A DNA stretch of 64,000 nucleotides from Welwitschia mirabilis (lineage: Eukaryota; Gnetophyta; Gnetopsida; Welwitschiales): positions 121,706,903-121,770,902 of the forward strand of contig JBOZIK010000001.1 of assembly GCA_051453625.1 (NCBI GenBank), read 5' to 3'. Below are positions 59,736 through 64,000 of this stretch, piece after piece. The notes under the pieces are model-generated. The model was not told the origin of the DNA and searched no databases. It worked only from the letters and a program-made list of their open reading frames with translations. The first letter of the stretch is position 1; each line of letters begins with the position of its first letter. The position numbers and the translations under genes are program-made.

Positions 59736-62715
59736 TCAATTCAAAATTGAATTTATAATGAGTTGATTTAAACTCATTTTTATCTTATACACTATGGGTT
59801 CATTTAATTTTTAAGTCTTTATTCAAAGTCACTCTGGATTCTAGTATTATGGAATTCATGGCACAATTTTAGCCTAGTACTAAAAGATGTATAACACATT
59901 TAGTCTTATCTACTATGAGATGTGTATTGGTAAATTAACTACTTATTTAATGAAGTGGTTTCCTCACATGGAAACTCCTTTAAGGCGGTTTATTATAGAT
60001 TTCAATCCTAATTTTTCCTTTAGAAACTCTAGTTTTCCCTTGAAAGAGAGCATACTCCCACATTAAGGTAGAAATTATGAAGGTTTATATGTGCATCAAT
60101 GGTTATACATCTATGGGAACATGTAAATCCAAGTAAAACCCAAATGGTATGCTTTCCTTTAAAAGCAAGCTATTTATGATAATAAGATATATGGAGAAAT
60201 AAAGTTTTACTTTACAAAATTTCTTACTCATGTTCTTACTCATTTTTATTTTCAACAAAAATATAGTAAATTATTAGTAAACAGTACCTAATTCTAAGCA
60301 CTATTATAACCTATTACCTATCTAAAAATAGATCTAGGATGACAAAAAATAAATTATTACTTTTTCAAGTAGTATATTGGTTCATGATACTTTTTATCAT
60401 GTAAACAAAGTAAAATAGCTTTCTAAAAGATAACTTTTTAGTTCTGTAATATGTAACAAATTCTAAAATAAAATCATAATATAAATATATTTTTTCAAAG
60501 ATACAATGCTTATACTATGATAAATAAACTAATTACAAATAATGTTTTCTTTGTAGGTCATGGTTAAAATGAAGAAGAACACTTCAAGTTTGATCTTAAG
60601 GTTTGCTACCATTCCTAGGTATTATGTAAGTGTACCAGAAAGATCCCCTTAATGGTACCTATAGGTTATGTTTATCCAAATCATTAGGTAGTTAGAAGAA
60701 CACTTTTACAAGAATTAATAACAACTCTTTCTATTACTTCTCCCATATTAGGAGAGTACATTATCACTAGTTATTCATGAATTTAGTGACCTTTAAACAC
60801 ATTTTTTTCCATTTCTATATTTACCTCCACTTGTAAGGTGGCATTTGCATATAATAAATTCATTTTTATTCTTGCCATGTTGATATCTATTAATAATTAT
60901 TGTGACAACTCTTTATGCTGCAAGTGACATAAACTTGCAAAAGGCTAAGACTTATTTTCATTAGTTACTAAATTAGTTACTAAAGTTATGCATTATAATT
61001 CAGATGATAATCTAAATTATAATTCCATCATAATGCTTACAAAATAAACATAATTGCTACTTTTCATGTAAACTAAATATTAATTACCATGTTTCTAACC
61101 TATAATTATGCATAAAAATATATTATTTTAACTATAATTTGTGGTTCATCATTTCTCATAAATCCAATCTTTTACTAGTCCTTAGCAAATACTTGAATTT
61201 TTAAAGGATTTACCTAGAGTTCCATTTTAGTGAATCTTACCTCATTAGAACCTAATTTTCGCCATTGGCTTTATATCAATCTTATTACATCAATAATATA
61301 CTTTTTAAAATTTCAAGTCCGTAATGTGTAACATTGAATAACATGATTGTCTGATTGCATATATTCATCATGAAAATCTAGAAACTCAAATAATGATACT
61401 CATAATAATTTCTACTAATAATAAATTATTCACATAAATGATCATTAAAATAAATCTCACATTAATTATGTTTTAATAATCTAGAACAATTAATATCATC
61501 TCTTATCATGTACCTTTTAATGTATAAATATAATTTCTAAAATATTAGATAAAAAAATAACATTTATAAATAATAAAAACAATTAAAATTTTAACATGAA
61601 ATAAGAGAAGTTCTTGTATATAATTCCTAGAATAAATCTTATATGTCTTCTAATATTTTTTTCATGTCAGAAAATATTTTTAAATGTAATAGGCTATTTT
61701 AGGAAATTTTTTCCACATATATTCAAAGCCATTTTAATGATAAATAATTATATTAGCTTTTCATATTTTTAATAACATATCTAATTATGATTTGTATTCA
61801 CTCAAGATTGCCATGAGTCATACTTGATCCTTTTGAGAATGGGCCTCCACTAGTATCATAAGATTGAGTTTACTCATAATGGTATTAACTTTATGGGACT
61901 TATTCTATTAGTTTAAAGCTAAACATCCAAATAAATAAAGAATGCAGTATTCTAAACATACCCTTATCATCCATCTTCCTCATCATTATTTTAACTAAAT
62001 AGAACTCCATAAAAGTTGTTAAAGATGGTGAATTATAGAGATTAGACTTCAACTTTTTCTTAACAAGTTTATAATTTTAAGAACTCTCAATTTTGGATCT
62101 TTACCTTTGTTTATAATACCTAACATCACATATTCTAGAAATGGAATTTGACTAGTTTTGTACTCCCAACACTTACAAAATTAAATGAAGAGGTGTCACT
62201 AATTAGTGTTTGGTATCTAGCATAACATGCCAATATAGATGTAGATTTAGTATGTTCTATTTCAAATAATAAACCCATATATTACATAAAATAAAATTGT
62301 TATCATATAATGTCTATTAGGATTGATGTATACATGAAATGATCATATAAGCATACTAGAAAAGGCATTGAACTTCAAATGCATGATACGTCCTAAGAGA
62401 TGACTTTCCATTCATCATATCAAGGAATTATAGCACTAGTATAAGGCTCTTATAGATATAGAAACACCTATACAAACTTCAAAACACAAGAAGTTCCTCC
62501 TAGGTGACCTACTTCAGACTCTAAAATGAAAAAAGTTGAGTGAAAATTTCCCAAAATAACTAGCCATAGAATTATTCTTCTTAAATTAAAAGTTTTAGCA
62601 TTATTTCAAATTCCCTTAGCTAATGTTTGATTGAAAATTTTTCATCCTTAAAACTAATACTACCACTACATCTTTCCCTTATTATACATTCATTAAAATT
62701 TAACTAGAAGAAGAC
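59736..62715. other. Non-coding DNA, nothing recognised
   Basis: About 3 kb without any protein motif, LTR or RNA gene that I can support. A 3' LTR of the copia element above might be expected at the start of this stretch, but no copy of the 56.7-57.0 kb text was found. Confidence 0.4.
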
Positions 62716-62960
62716 ATACAAAAATTTTTTAAGGAGTGTTTAGAAATTTAAAATAAAATTGTTAAAGTGGTCTTCTAAAATTTTCGAAGGGCCCTTTAAA
62801 AGTTGATGTGAGTGTTGATGACATGAATAAATTCTTAAAGGAAGTCTGTAGAAATTTTTAAAGAAATCTTTAGAAGTTTGAAAGGTTTCTAAAGCCTTCA
62901 AAGAAGTCTTCAAAGATTTTAAAGGGGTCTTCAAGGATTTTTAAGGGGGTGTTTGGAAAG
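62716..62960. repeat. Degenerate ~20 bp minisatellite
   Basis: Variants of TTTTAAAGGGGTCTTCAAAG recur about ten times, including TTTTAAGGAGTGTTTAGAAA at 62728, TCGAAGGGCCCTTTAAAAG at 62784, CTTAAAGGAAGTCTGTAGAA at 62834, TTTAAAGGGGTCTTCAAGG at 62918 and TTTTTAAGGGGGTGTTTGG at 62938. The 64-codon minus-strand frame at 62740-62934 (KTPLKSLKTSLKALETFQTS) is simply this repeat translated, so I do not call it a gene. More diverged units appear at 63150-63210. Confidence 0.75.
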
Positions 62961-63619
62961 TTGATTAAGAGATGAAAACATGAGTAATAGCAATATAATT
63001 TTTTTTAATCCAAGTTACCAAGTTAACTTAGATCTTAAAGATGATCTTTAAAAACCATAGGGTTCTTGAAGTGGACCTTTGAGCTCAAGTGCTATTAGCT
63101 CTTAAGTGAACATGAGGTAAAACAAAATCATACATGTATAATGGCAAAGTTAAAGGAGGCATTCAAAACTTTTGAAAGGGGATTTTAAAAATTCAAAAAT
63201 GGTTTTAAGAATAATATAGGAAACATAAGTTTCAGTGTTAGTTTTTTCTACCTTGCATTGTTTCTACATTTGTAAAGAACTTTGTTTGTTTTTAAGTTAC
63301 TCTTTTAACTTTAGAATATTCTTATCACATGATTTAGTATTCTTATAATTAGCCTAATACATAATGGTTAATTAAAATAAATGAATTAGATTTTAATCCT
63401 AAAGGAGTGAGCCATGTTCAAAAATTTGCATCTATAACTTTGTTATGTGTAATTCTAACTAATAACATGTAAAAAATAAAAGATATATCAAGTATTTTAG
63501 GCTAATATATTATATGTAAAGATACTAATTTGACTCTTTTATCATAAAAATATGTCTTTTGTCATTTTTTTAATGTCATAAGTAAATTTATGTTTTTTCC
63601 TCTATGTCTTTAGGACTTT
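62961..63619. other. Non-coding DNA with a few more minisatellite-like units
   Basis: Apart from AAAGGAGGCATTCAAAACTT and TTGAAAGGGGATTTTAAAAA near 63151-63195, which resemble the preceding minisatellite, nothing is seen. Confidence 0.45.
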
Positions 63620-63633
63620 ATCCGTATTTTGAA

Positions 63634-63785
63634 GACATGTAATAGAGACATGTGGTGATGGCACTGGAAACATATGGTAGTAGCAAGTGGTAATGGTGAT
63701 GAATATATGTGGAGGTGGAACTAGAGACATGTGGTAATAGTACCTATTAGTGGAGGAATCTGGCTCTAAGCACATGTGGTGGACT
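63634..63785. repeat. ACATGTGGTAATGG-type repeat cluster
   Basis: Units of GAGACATGTGGTGATGGCAC, AACATATGGTAGTAGCAA, GTGGTAATGGTGATGAAT, GAGACATGTGGTAATAGTAC and GCACATGTGGTGGACTAC follow one another. They produce the Pro/His/Tyr-rich minus-strand frame at 63602-63832, which is therefore not a gene. Confidence 0.65.
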
Positions 63786-64000
63786 ACATAACAATATGGT
63801 AATGGGGCCAAGTTGATGACAACCTCTACCAAATGCTACAAGACGGATGAAGGTTCCATCCAATAATACAAGATGAAATCTTATCCACCTTACCTAATTT
63901 CATTAGACAAAGAATTATAACCACCCATCTACCATTATAAGCCAAAGAATCCCAACCACCTCAACCCTATAATTACCCATAAAAAGGGATAATAAACCCT
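63786..64000 (+). repeat. Probable copia LTR fragment at the window edge
   Basis: CTACCATTATAAGCCAAAGA (63931) resembles CTACCATTATAAGATAAAGA near 13136, which lies in a probable copia LTR 280 bp before a primer binding site. CCCATAAAAAGGGATAATAA (63975-63994) is TATA-like and would be the promoter. The window ends before a primer binding site could be seen. Confidence 0.4.

Noticed and set aside
62740-62934. 64-codon minus-strand frame with a repetitive Lys/Leu/Ser pattern
   Set aside because: The pattern is the direct translation of the AAAGGGGTCTTCAAAG minisatellite.
63602-63832. 76-codon minus-strand frame rich in Tyr, His and Pro
   Set aside because: It is generated by the ACATGTGGTAATGG repeat cluster.
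1-64000. CRISPR arrays, tRNA or rRNA genes, bacterial operons or phage modules
   Set aside because: No regular spacer-repeat structure, cloverleaf or rRNA text was seen. Every recognisable coding remnant is of plant LTR retrotransposon type.

Overview
This 64 kb window is nuclear DNA from a flowering plant. It is very AT-rich, poor in CG dinucleotides, interrupted by placeholder runs of N, and filled with decayed LTR retrotransposons. I found no intact host gene, tRNA, rRNA, CRISPR array or bacterial-type operon. The longest open frames are about 100 codons, and every recognisable coding stretch is a retrotransposon pseudogene crossed by stops and frameshifts. The species cannot be named from sequence alone.

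Layout. 1-8.5 kb: repeats, a duplicated ~0.85 kb block flanking an N gap, and a Ty3/gypsy integrase pseudogene (6.2-7.5 kb). 8.5-15.7 kb: LTR-like and non-coding repeat DNA with a tRNA-Met primer-binding-site-like sequence at 13.4 kb. 15.7-34.2 kb: the clearest structure, a Ty3/gypsy element (5' LTR, gag, protease, non-coding interior, 3' LTR). An almost structurally complete 9.5 kb Ty1/copia element of SIRE/Maximus type (23.3-32.8 kb) is nested in it just before its 3' LTR. 34.2-42.4 kb: a copia gag-protease remnant, a probable gypsy LTR joined to it, and a minus-strand LTR fragment next to a gap. 43.1-44.9 kb: three tandem copies of a ~585 bp unit that I cannot assign to any known element. 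49.0-56.5 kb: a head-to-head chimera of a plus-strand gypsy element (LTR-gag-protease-RT) and a minus-strand gypsy element (LTR-gag) of a different lineage, joined near 54.41 kb. 57.0-59.7 kb: an internally deleted copia element. 62.7-63.8 kb: minisatellite-like DNA, then a probable LTR fragment running off the end.

The retrotransposon genes belong to the usual copy-out cycle: Gag particle, protease, reverse transcriptase/RNase H, integrase. None can be functional here. Several catalytic residues are replaced (RT YVDD to YVND or YVDG, integrase Glu to Lys, protease DxG to DIA), and many in-frame stops look like C-to-T decay of Gln and Trp codons.

I did not find a convincing undescribed biological system. 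The items most worth a second look are the 585 bp tandem unit, the nested gypsy/copia structure with its gag-protease-only host element, the inverted 49-56 kb chimera, and the short repeat arrays inside the copia LTRs.
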